A stretch of DNA of 64,000 nucleotides from Myxococcales bacterium (GTDB lineage Bacteria; Myxococcota_A; Polyangia; Palsa-1104; SHYY01): assembly GCA_009692555.1 (NCBI GenBank), contig SHYY01000009.1, forward strand, positions 1 through 64,000. Reading direction: 5' to 3'. Of the stretch, positions 8,275 through 22,562 are shown piece by piece. The notes under the pieces are model-generated. The model saw nothing but the letters and a program-made list of their open reading frames with translations. It had not been told where the DNA came from and did no database searches. Within the stretch, counting starts at the first letter, position 1, and the number at the start of each line of letters is the position of its first letter. Both the position numbers and the translations under genes were made by a program.

Positions 8275-10188
8275 TCAGCGAAAGCGCAACAGCCGCACTC
8301 CGAAGGGCGCCAGCGGGATCTCCAGGCTGGCCCCCGAGAAGGTCGTCCCGTCGCGGAGATCCTCGACGGTGGCTGCGCTGTCGAGGAGGACCGCCGCGGT
8401 GAGCGGCCGATTGGCGCGCGTCGCCACCAGCAGCAGCGCTGGACTGCCATCGGGATGGACGTGCAGCGCGGTATCGACGTCGGGCTCGCGGGCGGGCGCG
8501 GCGCGGCGGGCCCCGGACGTCCTGGCGAGCGCCTCCAGCGCGGCGGCGAGCGCGGCCGGATCCTCCAGCGCCTCGTGTGGGAGCAGCTCGCCCGGAAGCT
8601 CCGCCGCGTTTTCTTGCATTGCAGCATCGCGGTGCGGCCGGCGCGGACCGGAGAGCAGCTTGCCTCCCCCCTCGGCGAACGCGCGCAGGCGTGCGGCGAG
8701 GTCGGCCTCGAGGAAGTCGAAGGTCGGCACCACCAGCGCCTTCCGCTTTGCCAGGAGCTCCAGGGGAGCTCCCCCGTCGACGATCACGAACGGGAGGTGG
8801 GCGCGGGAGAGCGCGCCGATGATCGCATCGCGCCAGCGCGGGAGCTCGAGCTGCACCGGTCCGTCGAGGCCGAAGGTCGACTCGCGAGCCATCGCCTGCT
8901 CGTCGAGGCCGAAGAACTCGCCGAAGGCTGGTCCAAGCGGCCCGACGTGCGACGCGGCGACCCCGAGGCGGAGGTAGGAGCGCGGGATCACCAGGCCGAT
9001 CTCGGCGCGGCGCTCGAGCGAGGTCCAGCCGATCTCGCCGAGCGCGGAGTTGATCCGGCGCAGCACGTCGGCGAGGCCGGGGCGCACCGTGCCGTCGGGC
9101 CCCACCGGGCAGCCGTACCAGCGATCGCGCTCGACGACCATGTAGGCGTTGTACCCGGCGACGCCGTGGCCGAGCGCGTTCTGCAGCTGAGCGATGCTGT
9201 CCTCGTCGGAGAAGGGCGGTCCCCATGGGAAGGAGCCCATCCCCATCTCGGGCACGTAGGGCAGGCGCGACGAGCCGGCGAGGTGCAACGCGCGACGGCG
9301 GATGCGGTCGTAGTGGCGGCGCGGGTGGTACAGATCGACCCCCGCCACGTCGACCGCGGTCTCGGCGGCGGGCAGGTCGAAGACGTTCGCCTCCGTCGGT
9401 GGGAAGTTGTGGTAGCGCGGCACGCCGCCGAGTCCCACCTCGTCGAGGATCTTCGCCAGCGCGGCCAGCGCGGAGGTGGTCTGGCGCTCGCGGAACGCCA
9501 GCCAGGCGAGGTGAGGCGCGAGGTCGGAAGGTGTGCGCGCTGCGAAGCGGCGTGGCGGCTCCGCGCCTCCGGAACAGGCACGCCAGGCGAGCAGCGCCTC
9601 GTCGTGGTAGTCGCCGTCGTAGGCGCCGGAGCGGAAGAAATGGGCGTGCTCGTTATCGACCTGGATCGCCACCACCGGGCCGCGCGGGTGGAGACGCGGG
9701 GCGACCACCTCGGCGACCGCGGCGTACCAGCCGCGCACCTCGTCGAGAAAGGCGCTGGACGCGTACGAAGGCACCGGGAACCCGCGCGGCGGGATCATCA
9801 GCGCCGCGGGGGTCCCGCGGGCGGTGCGGGCGAGCATCCGCGGGTCGGAGACGATCCGCTCCGGGAAGCCGAACCACGTCAGCTCGGCGTTGATGTGCGG
9901 GCCCGGGCGCAAAAGCGCGAGCAGCCCCTCGCCCGCCGCAGCATCGAGGAACGCGCCCAGATCGCGCTGCAAGGTGAAGTCGAACTGCCCGGCGCGCACC
10001 TCGTGAATGCCCCACGGCACGTAGGTCTCGACGGCGACGAAGCCCAGCCCGCGGATCGCCTGGAGGCAGCGCCCCCAGTGCCTTGGCGGCGTGCGGAAGT
10101 AGTGCATCGCGCCCGAGAGCAGCGGCACATCGCGGCCCGCGATCCGGAGCCCGCGCGGGCCGAAGGAGACGCGCTCATCGGAGTTCAC
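8275..10188 (-). CDS. Glycoside hydrolase family 35-type beta-galactosidase
   Basis: The 637-residue protein starts with the GH35 TIM barrel: LLSGAMHYFRTPPRHWG, then VETYVPWGIHEVRAGQFDF, then LLALLRPGPHINAEL. The acid/base region is VVAIQVDNEHAHFF, corresponding to the family's QxENEYG, with the Glu retained. The nucleophile region is less clear, perhaps YVPEMGMGSF. The C-terminal third holds beta-sandwich-like modules (LVVPTFDFLEADL, LLSGPRRPH). No signal peptide is visible, so it is probably cytoplasmic and acts on oligosaccharides with terminal beta-galactosides. I chose the GTG at 10188; the open frame runs much further upstream, but that extension is low-complexity and not family-like. 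Divergent from the GNAT gene. Confidence 0.82.
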   Translation of the reverse strand: MNSDERVSFGPRGLRIAGRDVPLLSGAMHYFRTPPRHWGRCLQAIRGLGFVAVETYVPWGIHEVRAGQFDFTLQRDLGAFLDAAAGEGLLALLRPGPHINAELTWFGFPERIVSDPRMLARTARGTPAALMIPPRGFPVPSYASSAFLDEVRGWYAAVAEVVAPRLHPRGPVVAIQVDNEHAHFFRSGAYDGDYHDEALLAWRACSGGAEPPRRFAARTPSDLAPHLAWLAFRERQTTSALAALAKILDEVGLGGVPRYHNFPPTEANVFDLPAAETAVDVAGVDLYHPRRHYDRIRRRALHLAGSSRLPYVPEMGMGSFPWGPPFSDEDSIAQLQNALGHGVAGYNAYMVVERDRWYGCPVGPDGTVRPGLADVLRRINSALGEIGWTSLERRAEIGLVIPRSYLRLGVAASHVGPLGPAFGEFFGLDEQAMARESTFGLDGPVQLELPRWRDAIIGALSRAHLPFVIVDGGAPLELLAKRKALVVPTFDFLEADLAARLRAFAEGGGKLLSGPRRPHRDAAMQENAAELPGELLPHEALEDPAALAAALEALARTSGARRAAPAREPDVDTALHVHPDGSPALLLVATRANRPLTAAVLLDSAATVEDLRDGTTFSGASLEIPLAPFGVRLLRFR

Positions 10189-10324
10189 GGCCGGCGACGA
10201 TAGCACGGCGACGGTCCACCGCCGCCGCCCTCCGGGAGTCGGTACCTTCGAACTGTTCATGGAGGACGAGCAGGAACCGCCTGGGTCCTGGTGATCCGAT
10301 CCTGCTGACGGGCATACTTCGGCG

Positions 10325-10903
10325 ATGAACAAAGCGATCGACGTGCGCCCCGCGACCCGCGACGACTGGACGGCGATCGAGCGACTGTTCGGGCCGCGCG
10401 GGGCCTGCGGCGGCTGCTGGTGCATGTGGCCGCGCGTGACCCGGCCGGAGTTCGAGGCCGGCAAGGGGGACGAGAACCGCGCGCGCTTCCGCCTTCTGGT
10501 CGAGGCGGGCGAGGTCCACGCGGTCCTGGCGCGGAGCGGCGACGATCTGGTGGGCTGGTGCTCGTTCGGGCCGCGGTCGCAGTTCATCCGCTTCGACAAC
10601 TCGCGGGCGCTGCGAAGGGAACGGTCACCGTCGACGTGAGCGGTGGTGTGCTTCTACATCCCGACCGCCTGGCGCGGGCGCGGCGTCGCGAAGGCCCTCG
10701 CCGCAGCAGCGACGGCGCGGGCGTTTGCGCTGGGAGCGACGGAGGTCGAAGGCTATCCCGTGGTGCCGACGAAGGGAGCGATCCCGGGGCCGTTCGCCTG
10801 GACCGGCGTGCCGACGCTGTTCGAAGGGGCAGGCTATGTGAAGCTCCGCGGAGGCCCGGGCGCCCGGCCGATCTACCTGAAGCGCGGTACGCGACCGCAG
10901 TGA
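10325..10903 (+). pseudogene. GNAT acetyltransferase interrupted by an in-frame TGA
   Basis: The two halves are in the same frame. 10325-10636 encodes an N-terminal half with the family's GACGGCWCMWPRV and LVGWCSFGPR motifs. Then TGA at 10637-10639, then AVVCFYIPTAWRGRGVAKAL with the acetyl-CoA loop (RGRGVA) and a normal C-terminus to 10903. In relatives this position is a conserved Trp in a (V)WSVxCFF strand; here TGG has become TGA. There is no indel. The options are a nonsense pseudogene, a sequencing error, or readthrough. The rest shows no decay, so the change is either recent or not real. Ancestral role: N-acetylation of an unknown substrate. Confidence 0.85.
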
Positions 10904-11401
10904 AGTTCGGTGCGCCGCCGAGAGCTCAGCGACGGGAAACCGCCCCGCCTGGGGGTTTCCTGTGGGTCACCGACCATGAACCTTTGAACATCCGGATGTT
11001 AAAAAATTGTACTTGCCACGTAGGGTCACTACGATACCATGCGTGACCTCGACGATCGGAAACTGGGTCGAGTGGAAGTCGATGGACGCAGCTCACAACA
11101 ACGCCGGCATCGCAGCAAGCTCCCGCGCTAGCCGGCGCCGCAGCAGCGATCGGTGTGCATCCGCGCTGGCGCCCTGCAGCCGCCTCCGCGCGCGCGGTTG
11201 TCCCCAGGCAATCACAGGCAATCCACCGACTTATCCACAGCTAACTACCCGTTATCGCTTGACTAAGCAACACTGCTCCACTAGCGTTCCGAGTCGTTTC
11301 GCACCACACAACCAGTCCTGATTCGCACGATCCGACCGTGCGGCGATGTGCCGCTCGGCGTCGCTTTTTTTGCAATTGCACCAAAAGGGAGGTGGGGTCG
11401 A
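10904..11401. other. 498-bp intergenic region upstream of nrdJ
   Basis: No gene is seen. It is less GC-rich than its surroundings. It holds a hairpin (GGAAAC 10935-10940 pairing with GTTTCC 10955-10960, plus inner CCCC/GGGG) that may terminate the GNAT transcript. A perfect palindrome AACATCCGGATGTT (10987-11000) follows, running into an A-tract. DnaA-box-like sites lie at 11198-11239. A weak TTGACT/TAGCGT promoter pair (17-base spacing) begins near 11258, and GGGAGGTGGGG just before the nrdJ start serves as the ribosome-binding site. Confidence 0.7.
11198..11239 (+). promoter_or_regulatory. Two DnaA-box-like sites upstream of nrdJ
   Basis: TTATCCACA (11231-11239) matches the strict consensus DnaA box exactly. 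TTGTCCCCA (11198-11206) is one base from the TTGTCCACA form. They share orientation and lie about 160-200 bases before the nrdJ start. DnaA control of ribonucleotide reductase is established for nrdAB in E. coli; applying it to this class II gene is inference. Confidence 0.6.
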
Positions 11402-14332
<2,931 letters not shown>

Positions 14333-14368
14333 TCCGTCCTACCTCAAACTAACACCTGGCTTATCGCG

Positions 14369-14397
14369 AGCCCCCGGGGTCATCAACCTCGGGGGCT
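14369..14397 (+). terminator. Hairpin terminator after nrdJ
   Basis: AGCCCCCGG and its complement flank a short loop (14369-14397), giving a strong GC stem 36 bases after the nrdJ stop. The downstream T-tract is poor, so it is not a classical intrinsic terminator. Confidence 0.6.
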
Positions 14398-14471
14398 TCG
14401 TATTTCCGGAGCCCTACCGAGCGCCATAGCCCGCGCAACGGGGTCCCATCGCCGTGATATAACGCCCGGCC

Positions 14472-16313
<1,842 letters not shown>

Positions 16314-16375
16314 TTTAGACCCCGAATCGAATCCCTGGCCCGTCGCCGGACCGGCGACGCTTTCACGGGGAGCCC

Positions 16376-17326
16376 ATGAGCGCTCGACGGATGTTCGCGC
16401 TGCTCGCCGCGATGGCAGCTTTTCCGACCGTGTCGAGCGCCGCCCCGAGCGAGCTGTCGATCACCAACGCGTACGACGCCTTCGGGAAACCGCTCCCGGG
16501 CCTCACCAAGGACTTCGGGTTCTCGGCGGTCATCCGCTACCGCGGCAAGACGGTGCTCTTCGACGCCGGGACGAGCGCCGACATCTTCGAGAAAAACCTC
16601 CGCGCGCTCAAGGTCGACCCGCGGAAGATCGACGCGGTCGTGGTCTCCCACGGTCACCACGATCACATTGCCGGCGTCGACTTCCTCCTGTCGGTGAACC
16701 CCAAGGTCAAGATCTACCTGCCGAAGGATTTCTTCGCCTTGGGCGCCCCGATCAAGTTTCCATTCGCCGGTCCCGAGGCGGAGATCGGCAAGACCCTCCC
16801 CACCGAGCAATGCTATTTCGACTGCACGAAGGGAACCGCCGGGCTCGAAGTCGCCTCGACCGGGCGGTTCTGGAAGGCGAACGTCGAGTACGTCGAGGCG
16901 GTCCGCGAGATCCTGCCGGGCGTCACCCTCATCCCCTCCGTCTCGGAGCTGATGGGCACCTTCATGCGCTACCCCCCGAACGACAAGGAGCCGAGGCTCG
17001 TGGGAATGCCCGAGCTGTCCGCCGCCTTCACGACCGAGAAGGGCGAGGTGCTCGTCGTCGGGTGCTCGCACCGCTCGGTCGAGGTCATCATCAAGAGCGC
17101 GCGCGACGCCCTGAAGCGGAAGATCCACCTGGTCGCCGGCGGCCTCCACCTCATCCCCTACGATCGCGCCTACCTCACCGCACTCGCCGCGCGACTCAAG
17201 AAGGAGCACGGCGTCGAGACCATCGCGCCCGCGCACTGCACGGGACTACTCGCCTTCGCGATCCCGCGGGACGCTTTCGCCACGGCCTACCGCTTCTTCG
17301 GTCTCGGAGAGACGCTCCAGGTCTGA
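16376..17326 (+). CDS. Exported MBL-fold hydrolase of the dihydropterin-synthase-like group
   Basis: The 316-residue product has a Sec-type signal peptide (about 1-23, ending SSA-AP). Its MBL domain carries VVVSHGHHDHIAG (HxHxDH), a VVGCSHRS metal-ligand segment and a C-terminal APAHCTG. This motif set marks the subgroup often annotated as 7,8-dihydropterin-6-yl-methyl-aminobenzene phosphate synthase. Since the protein is exported, that enzymatic name is unlikely to describe its role here. GGGAG lies 5 bases before the ATG. No functional partners are evident. Confidence 0.82.
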   Translation: MSARRMFALLAAMAAFPTVSSAAPSELSITNAYDAFGKPLPGLTKDFGFSAVIRYRGKTVLFDAGTSADIFEKNLRALKVDPRKIDAVVVSHGHHDHIAGVDFLLSVNPKVKIYLPKDFFALGAPIKFPFAGPEAEIGKTLPTEQCYFDCTKGTAGLEVASTGRFWKANVEYVEAVREILPGVTLIPSVSELMGTFMRYPPNDKEPRLVGMPELSAAFTTEKGEVLVVGCSHRSVEVIIKSARDALKRKIHLVAGGLHLIPYDRAYLTALAARLKKEHGVETIAPAHCTGLLAFAIPRDAFATAYRFFGLGETLQV

Positions 17327-17357
17327 CCGACTGCTCGCCATCACCCGCCCGAATGCC

Positions 17358-17386
17358 TTGCCCGTCGAGGGATGGGGCGCTACAGT
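17358..17386 (+). promoter_or_regulatory. Promoter of the TerB-like gene
   Basis: TTGCCC (17358-17363), a 17-base spacer and TACAGT (17381-17386) lie 20 bases before the ATG at 17406, which also has an AGGAGG ribosome-binding site. Confidence 0.6.
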
Positions 17387-17405
17387 GCAACCTTCAGGAG
17401 GCATT

Positions 17406-17852
17406 ATGGATTTCTTCCACGAGGTGCAGATCAACGAGCCCCAGGCCGAGGCGATGGCGCGCGGGCTGTTTGCGGTCGCCAAGGTCGACGGAGTGCACGC
17501 GCGGGAGGCGGCGCTGGTGGCGTCTTTCTACAACGAGACGGGCGCGGCGGCGCACTCGCTGGCGGAGCTCGAAAGGCGGCAGACCATCACCGGCGACGAG
17601 CTGGTGGCGGCCCTGCACGCGCCCGAGCAGCGACGGCTGTTCGTGAAGACCGCGCTCCTGCTCGCCTGGGCCGACGGCGTGGTGACCCCGCAGGAGCAGC
17701 GGATCATCCACGGCTACGCCACGGCGCTCGGGATCGGCGGCGAGGAGCTTGGCAAGCTCGACGAGGCGGTCAAGGAGTACCTGCTGGCGCACCTCGCGCA
17801 CGTCAAAAATGTCGAGGCCACGGCGCAGGTCGCGCACAAATTTCGCGTCTGA
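17406..17852 (+). CDS. TerB-like helical protein
   Basis: The 148-residue, mostly helical protein has two TerB-type acidic signatures: VAKVDGVHAREAALV near residue 24 and LLAWADGVVTPQEQRII near residue 82, the D-G-x-x-x-x-E pattern typical of TerB/DjlA-like domains. TerB domains occur in tellurite-resistance and membrane-stress modules; no other ter genes are here, so no function is assigned. The start at 17406 is fixed by an AGGAGG site with ideal spacing and a promoter just upstream. It converges on the Uma2-family gene 2 bases after its stop. Confidence 0.7.
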   Translation: MDFFHEVQINEPQAEAMARGLFAVAKVDGVHAREAALVASFYNETGAAAHSLAELERRQTITGDELVAALHAPEQRRLFVKTALLLAWADGVVTPQEQRIIHGYATALGIGGEELGKLDEAVKEYLLAHLAHVKNVEATAQVAHKFRV

Positions 17853-17854
17853 GA

Positions 17855-18334
17855 TCAGATCGCGGCGACTGCGGCGCGGAAGTCGCAGACCGCCTGCGTC
17901 ACCGACGGGCGGTCGAGGAATCGGCAGGGCAGGTCGAGGTCGAGTTCGGGCAGCAGCTTGCTGCGTGGGGCGGCTTGGTAGGCTTCGCCGTCGAGTTGGT
18001 ACGCCTGGAGCTTGCCCTTCTGCCACACCCACACCTCGGCCACCCCGAGCTTCCGGTAGATCTCGAGTTTGTCGAGGCCGCCCGAGGTCCAGACCACCTC
18101 GATCGCCAGGTCGGGCCGGGTCGGGCGGCGGCGCCGCTTGCCGAATTCGTAGCACTCGTCGGGCTCCGCTCCCCGTCGCTTGCGCTGCTTCTTGATCGTC
18201 CACGATCCGACCGGCATGAACTCGATTCCCCGGTCGAGGCACCAAGCTTCGACGAGGCACCCGATCATGGACTTGATCGCTTCGTGGTCGTAGCCAGGGC
18301 TCATGATCTCCAGCGTCCCTTCGAGGAAGCACAT
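17855..18334 (-). CDS. Uma2-family (DUF820) nuclease-fold protein, probably 5'-defective
   Basis: Uma2/DUF820 proteins have a PD-(D/E)xK nuclease-like fold and unknown function. Visible here are LEGTLEIMSPGYDHE, RRRRPTRPDLAIEVVW (catalytic Asp and Glu-x-x region) and KLEIYRKLGVAEVWVW with the Lys. From the first ATG (18334) the protein is 159 residues. The conserved N-terminal segment VTWADYERLLEIRGDRSGPR lies in frame upstream to about 18463, and the frame stays open to 18490 with no ATG, GTG or TTG. So either a rare start codon is used or the original start has been lost. It lies 173 bp downstream of hisC on the same strand. Confidence 0.7.
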   Translation of the reverse strand: MCFLEGTLEIMSPGYDHEAIKSMIGCLVEAWCLDRGIEFMPVGSWTIKKQRKRRGAEPDECYEFGKRRRRPTRPDLAIEVVWTSGGLDKLEIYRKLGVAEVWVWQKGKLQAYQLDGEAYQAAPRSKLLPELDLDLPCRFLDRPSVTQAVCDFRAAVAAI

Positions 18335-18507
18335 GCGAGGCCCCGACCGATCGCCACGGATCTCGAGCAGGCGTTCGTAATCCGCCCAGGTGACGCCATC
18401 GAGGTGGACGAAGTGATCCTCCTTCGGCTCGTTGTCATCCGGCTCTTCCTGATCTGCGGGGCTGGTACCTGCGATGGGTCTGCATCGCGGTCAGGATAGC
18501 ACGTCGA

Positions 18508-19602
18508 TCAGCTCGCCAGCACCGCGCGCAGGGCGGTCAGAAAGCGGTCGTTTTCGTCCGGCGTACCGACGGTGACGCGCAGGCAGCCAGCGAGCGGGCC
18601 CGGGCGCGAGAGGTTGCGGACCAGCACGCCGCGTGAGGCGAGACCTGCGAAGACGCGGTGCGCTTCGGCGACCCGGATCAGCACCAGATTCGCCGACGTG
18701 GGGAACCACTCGACCCCGGGGAGGGTGGCGAAGGCGGCGCACAGGCGCTCGCGCTCGGCCACCACCTCGTCGACGTGGCGCGTCAGCTCGCCGGAGAAGC
18801 GGCGGATCGCCAGCTCGGCGGCGAGCTGCGGAAGCGTGCCGAGGTTGTAGGGGGGGCGCACCTTCTCCACCTCGCGGGCGAGCGCGGGCTGGGCGACGAG
18901 CACGCCGACGCGCAGCCCGGCCAATCCGATCTTCGAGTAGGTGCGCATCACCGCGCAGTTCTCGGCGCGGTCGACGAGATCGAGGAAGCTGGTGCGGGAG
19001 TAGGCGGCGTAGGCCTCGTCGACGATGATCACCACATCGGGATGCTCGAGCACCAGGCGCTCGATCGCCGCGCGCGGCCACTCGGTGCCGGTCGGGTTGT
19101 TCGGCGTGGCGACGAACACCAGGCTCGGGCGGGCACGGGCGAGGGTCTCGGCGAGGGCGTCGTAGTCGGCCTCGAAGCGCGGCCCGAGCGGCGCCTCGCA
19201 GACCTCCATCCCCGCGGCGGCGGCGGCGGTGCGGTAGACGACGAACGAGGGGCCCGGGTAGACCATCCGGGCCTCGCGCTCGCCTAGGCGCGGCTCGGCG
19301 AAGGTGGAGGCGAGGAGGCCGATCAGCTCATCGGAGCCGTTGCCGAGAACGAGGCGCTCCTCGGGCTGGCCGAGGTCGGCGGCGATCGCGGCGCGGAGGC
19401 GGGAGGCGCGTGGGTCGGGGTAGCGGTGGAGGGCGACGCCACGCACCTCCTCGGCGAGCGCGTCCAGGAACGCGGCCGGGGGCGAATAGGGGCTCTCGTT
19501 GGCGTCGAGCTTGACCGCCGCGGGGAGCGGCGGGACGTGGTAGGGGTCGAGCGGGCGGAGCGCGGCGCGGACGCGATCGCGCCATCCTCCACCGTCGCTC
19601 AC
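18508..19602 (-). CDS. hisC: Histidinol-phosphate aminotransferase
   Basis: This PLP enzyme converts imidazole acetol-phosphate to histidinol-phosphate in histidine synthesis. The 364-residue fold-type I protein shows LDANESPYSPP near the N-terminus, LGNGSDELIGLL, FVATPNNPTGTEWP, IIVDEAYAAYS, the PLP-lysine motif TYSKIGLAGLRVG and a C-terminal LVRNLSRPGPLAGCLRVTVG with the phosphate-binding Arg. All key residues are present. Its start overlaps the hisD stop by four bases, so the pair is a translationally coupled hisD-hisC operon. The other his genes are elsewhere. Confidence 0.95.
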   Translation of the reverse strand: MSDGGGWRDRVRAALRPLDPYHVPPLPAAVKLDANESPYSPPAAFLDALAEEVRGVALHRYPDPRASRLRAAIAADLGQPEERLVLGNGSDELIGLLASTFAEPRLGEREARMVYPGPSFVVYRTAAAAAGMEVCEAPLGPRFEADYDALAETLARARPSLVFVATPNNPTGTEWPRAAIERLVLEHPDVVIIVDEAYAAYSRTSFLDLVDRAENCAVMRTYSKIGLAGLRVGVLVAQPALAREVEKVRPPYNLGTLPQLAAELAIRRFSGELTRHVDEVVAERERLCAAFATLPGVEWFPTSANLVLIRVAEAHRVFAGLASRGVLVRNLSRPGPLAGCLRVTVGTPDENDRFLTALRAVLAS

Positions 19603-20903
19603 GACGACTCTCCACCGGGGTCGGCGAGTCGGATCGTCACCGCGCGCGCGTGCCCGGAGAGCCCCTCCGCCTCGGCCAGCGTGACGATGTCCTTGGCCTG
19701 CGCCACCAGCGCCTCGGGGGTGTAGCGGAGGATCGAGGTGCGCTTCAGGAAGTCCGATACGCCAAGCGGCGAGCCGAATCGCGCGCTCCCACCCGTCGGC
19801 AGGACATGATTCGGGCCGGCCAGGTAGTCGCCCGCCGCCTCGGGGGTGTGCGCCCCGATGAAGATCGCCCCGGCCGAGGAGATCCGCTCCGCGATCCGCT
19901 CGCCCCCGTCGACCAGCAGCTCGAGGTGCTCGGGGGCGAAGGCCTCGGTGAAGGCCAGCGCCTCGTCGAGCGAGCGGCAGACGATCGCCGCGCCGTGGGC
20001 CCGGAGTGCCTGTCCGGCGATCTCCCTCCGGGGCAGCGTGGCGAGCTGCGTCACCACCTCGTCAGCGACGGCGGCGGCGAGCGACTCGGAGGAGGTGACC
20101 AGCACGGCGTAGGCGTCCACATCGTGCTCCGCCTGGGCCAGCAGATCGGCGGCGCAAAGCGCCGGATCGGCGCGCGCATCGGCCAGCACCAGCACCTCCG
20201 ACGGGCCGGCGATCTGATCGATCGCCACGTCGCCGAACACCAGCCGCTTCGCCGCCGCGACGTAGGCATTGCCCGGCCCGACGATCTTGTCGACCCTGGG
20301 CACGGTGGCGGTTCCGTAGGCCAGCGCGGCGATCGCCTGCGCGCCCCCGATCGCGAACACCCGGTCGACGCCCGCCACCTCGGCGGCGAGCAGCGTCTCG
20401 GGGCAGGGCCCGGGCGTGACCAGGATCAGCTGGTCGACCCCCGCGACGCGCGCCGGAACCGCGGTCATCAGCACCGACGACGGATAGCGCGCGGTGCCGC
20501 CCGGGACATAGAGCCCGACCCGCGCCAGCGGCCGGACGCGCAGCTCGAGGTGGGCCCGCTCATCGTCGACGAGCGAGAAGCCGGTCACCCGCAGGCGCCG
20601 CGCCTCCTCCTCGTGAAAGCGCTCGATCCGGGAGTGGGCGCGCTCGATCGCCTCGGCCACCGGCTGGGTGACCTTCGCGGCCTCGCGGCGCCAGGTGTCG
20701 AGGTCGATCTCGAGGGCATCCACGGTGCGCCCCTCGAAGCGCAGGGTCAGCTCGCGCACCGCCTCGTCGCCACGGGCGCGCACGTCGGCGATGATCCGCC
20801 GCGCGGCCTGCTCCACCGCCGGGTCGACCGCCGAGCTGCGACGGCACAGCCGATCGAGGATCGATGCCCGATCGGGATCGGCGAGGCGAACGATGCGCAG
20901 CAT
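19599..20903 (-). CDS. hisD: Histidinol dehydrogenase
   Basis: This zinc- and NAD-dependent enzyme catalyses the last two steps of histidine synthesis. The 434-residue product shows RVGLYVPGGTARYPSSVLM, FAIGGAQAIAALAYGT, the signature stretch KIVGPGNAYVAAAK, DQIAGPSEVLVLAD, AQAEHDVDAY (Gln/His zinc ligands) and a C-terminal FAPEHLELL and GDYLAGPNHVLPT with catalytic Glu/His. Length is typical. It is the first gene of the hisD-hisC pair and divergent from metK; four 11-bp repeats lie between the two starts. Confidence 0.96.
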   Translation of the reverse strand: MLRIVRLADPDRASILDRLCRRSSAVDPAVEQAARRIIADVRARGDEAVRELTLRFEGRTVDALEIDLDTWRREAAKVTQPVAEAIERAHSRIERFHEEEARRLRVTGFSLVDDERAHLELRVRPLARVGLYVPGGTARYPSSVLMTAVPARVAGVDQLILVTPGPCPETLLAAEVAGVDRVFAIGGAQAIAALAYGTATVPRVDKIVGPGNAYVAAAKRLVFGDVAIDQIAGPSEVLVLADARADPALCAADLLAQAEHDVDAYAVLVTSSESLAAAVADEVVTQLATLPRREIAGQALRAHGAAIVCRSLDEALAFTEAFAPEHLELLVDGGERIAERISSAGAIFIGAHTPEAAGDYLAGPNHVLPTGGSARFGSPLGVSDFLKRTSILRYTPEALVAQAKDIVTLAEAEGLSGHARAVTIRLADPGGESS

Positions 20904-20955
20904 CCGGCCAAACTACGAAAACGCGGGGGCAAGGGCAAGGGCTTCCGAGCGCGTC

Positions 20956-20999
20956 TGAACGAGCCGTGAACGAGCCGTGAACGAGCCGTGAACGAGCCG
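20956..20999. repeat. Four exact 11-bp tandem repeats between hisD and metK
   Basis: TGAACGAGCCG is repeated four times without error (20956, 20967, 20978, 20989). The period is close to one DNA helical turn, and the array ends 8 bases before the metK -35 hexamer. This suits either a cooperative protein-binding site or a slippage-prone microsatellite; I cannot tell which. Confidence 0.9.
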
Positions 21000-21007
21000 G
21001 CGTCGCG

Positions 21008-21035
21008 TTGACAACCCACCCGACAGTGGTATGGT
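21008..21035 (+). promoter_or_regulatory. metK promoter
   Basis: A consensus -35 TTGACA (21008-21013), 16-base spacer and TATGGT -10 (21030-21035) lie about 40 bases before the metK start. Confidence 0.75.
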
Positions 21036-21076
21036 CCCGCCGTTTTCCGATCCCCCATCCCATAAGGAGTAGCACG

Positions 21077-22347
<1,271 letters not shown>

Positions 22348-22351
<4 letters not shown>

Positions 22352-22549
22352 GAGCCTGCTGGAGTAATGCGCCTACTGCGGTCGCCGATCCCTTCGGCCA
22401 TGCTTCGTCGGCTATCGCCGACGTGCAGCAAGCTCGGAGAGCAACGTCGCTCCTCCTCGGATTGCAGAAAGCAGTCCGTCGTCGTCGCTTCTCGCCTGGC
22501 CTCGGTCTCGGCGGCCTCGCTACGGCGCCTTACCCCAACAGGCTCCTAG
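22348..22549. repeat. 202-bp CTAG-bounded inverted-repeat element after metK
   Basis: The two ends begin CTAGGAGCCTG(C/T)TGG(A/G)GTAA and are complementary for about 26 bases with three mismatches; weaker complementarity continues inward for another ~25 bases. The interior encodes no believable protein. The left CTAG supplies the metK stop codon. The structure fits a MITE or a large RNA hairpin in a 3' UTR. No second copy is in the window. Confidence 0.8.
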
Positions 22550-22562
22550 AGCCCGGTCCGCG

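Noticed and set aside
10325-10903. Selenocysteine at the GNAT TGA
   Set aside because: Relatives have Trp, not Cys or Sec, at this place, and no Sec-insertion hairpin is apparent just after the codon.
10904-11401. Cobalamin riboswitch upstream of the B12-dependent nrdJ
   Set aside because: I could not find the B12-box or the conserved core pairing; the visible hairpins do not fit the class.
20904-21076. SAM riboswitch before metK
   Set aside because: The leader between promoter and start is too short (about 35 bases) and lacks the known motifs.
22367-22549. Small reading frame inside the 202-bp inverted repeat
   Set aside because: It is the repeat itself read as protein; no initiation signals or family.
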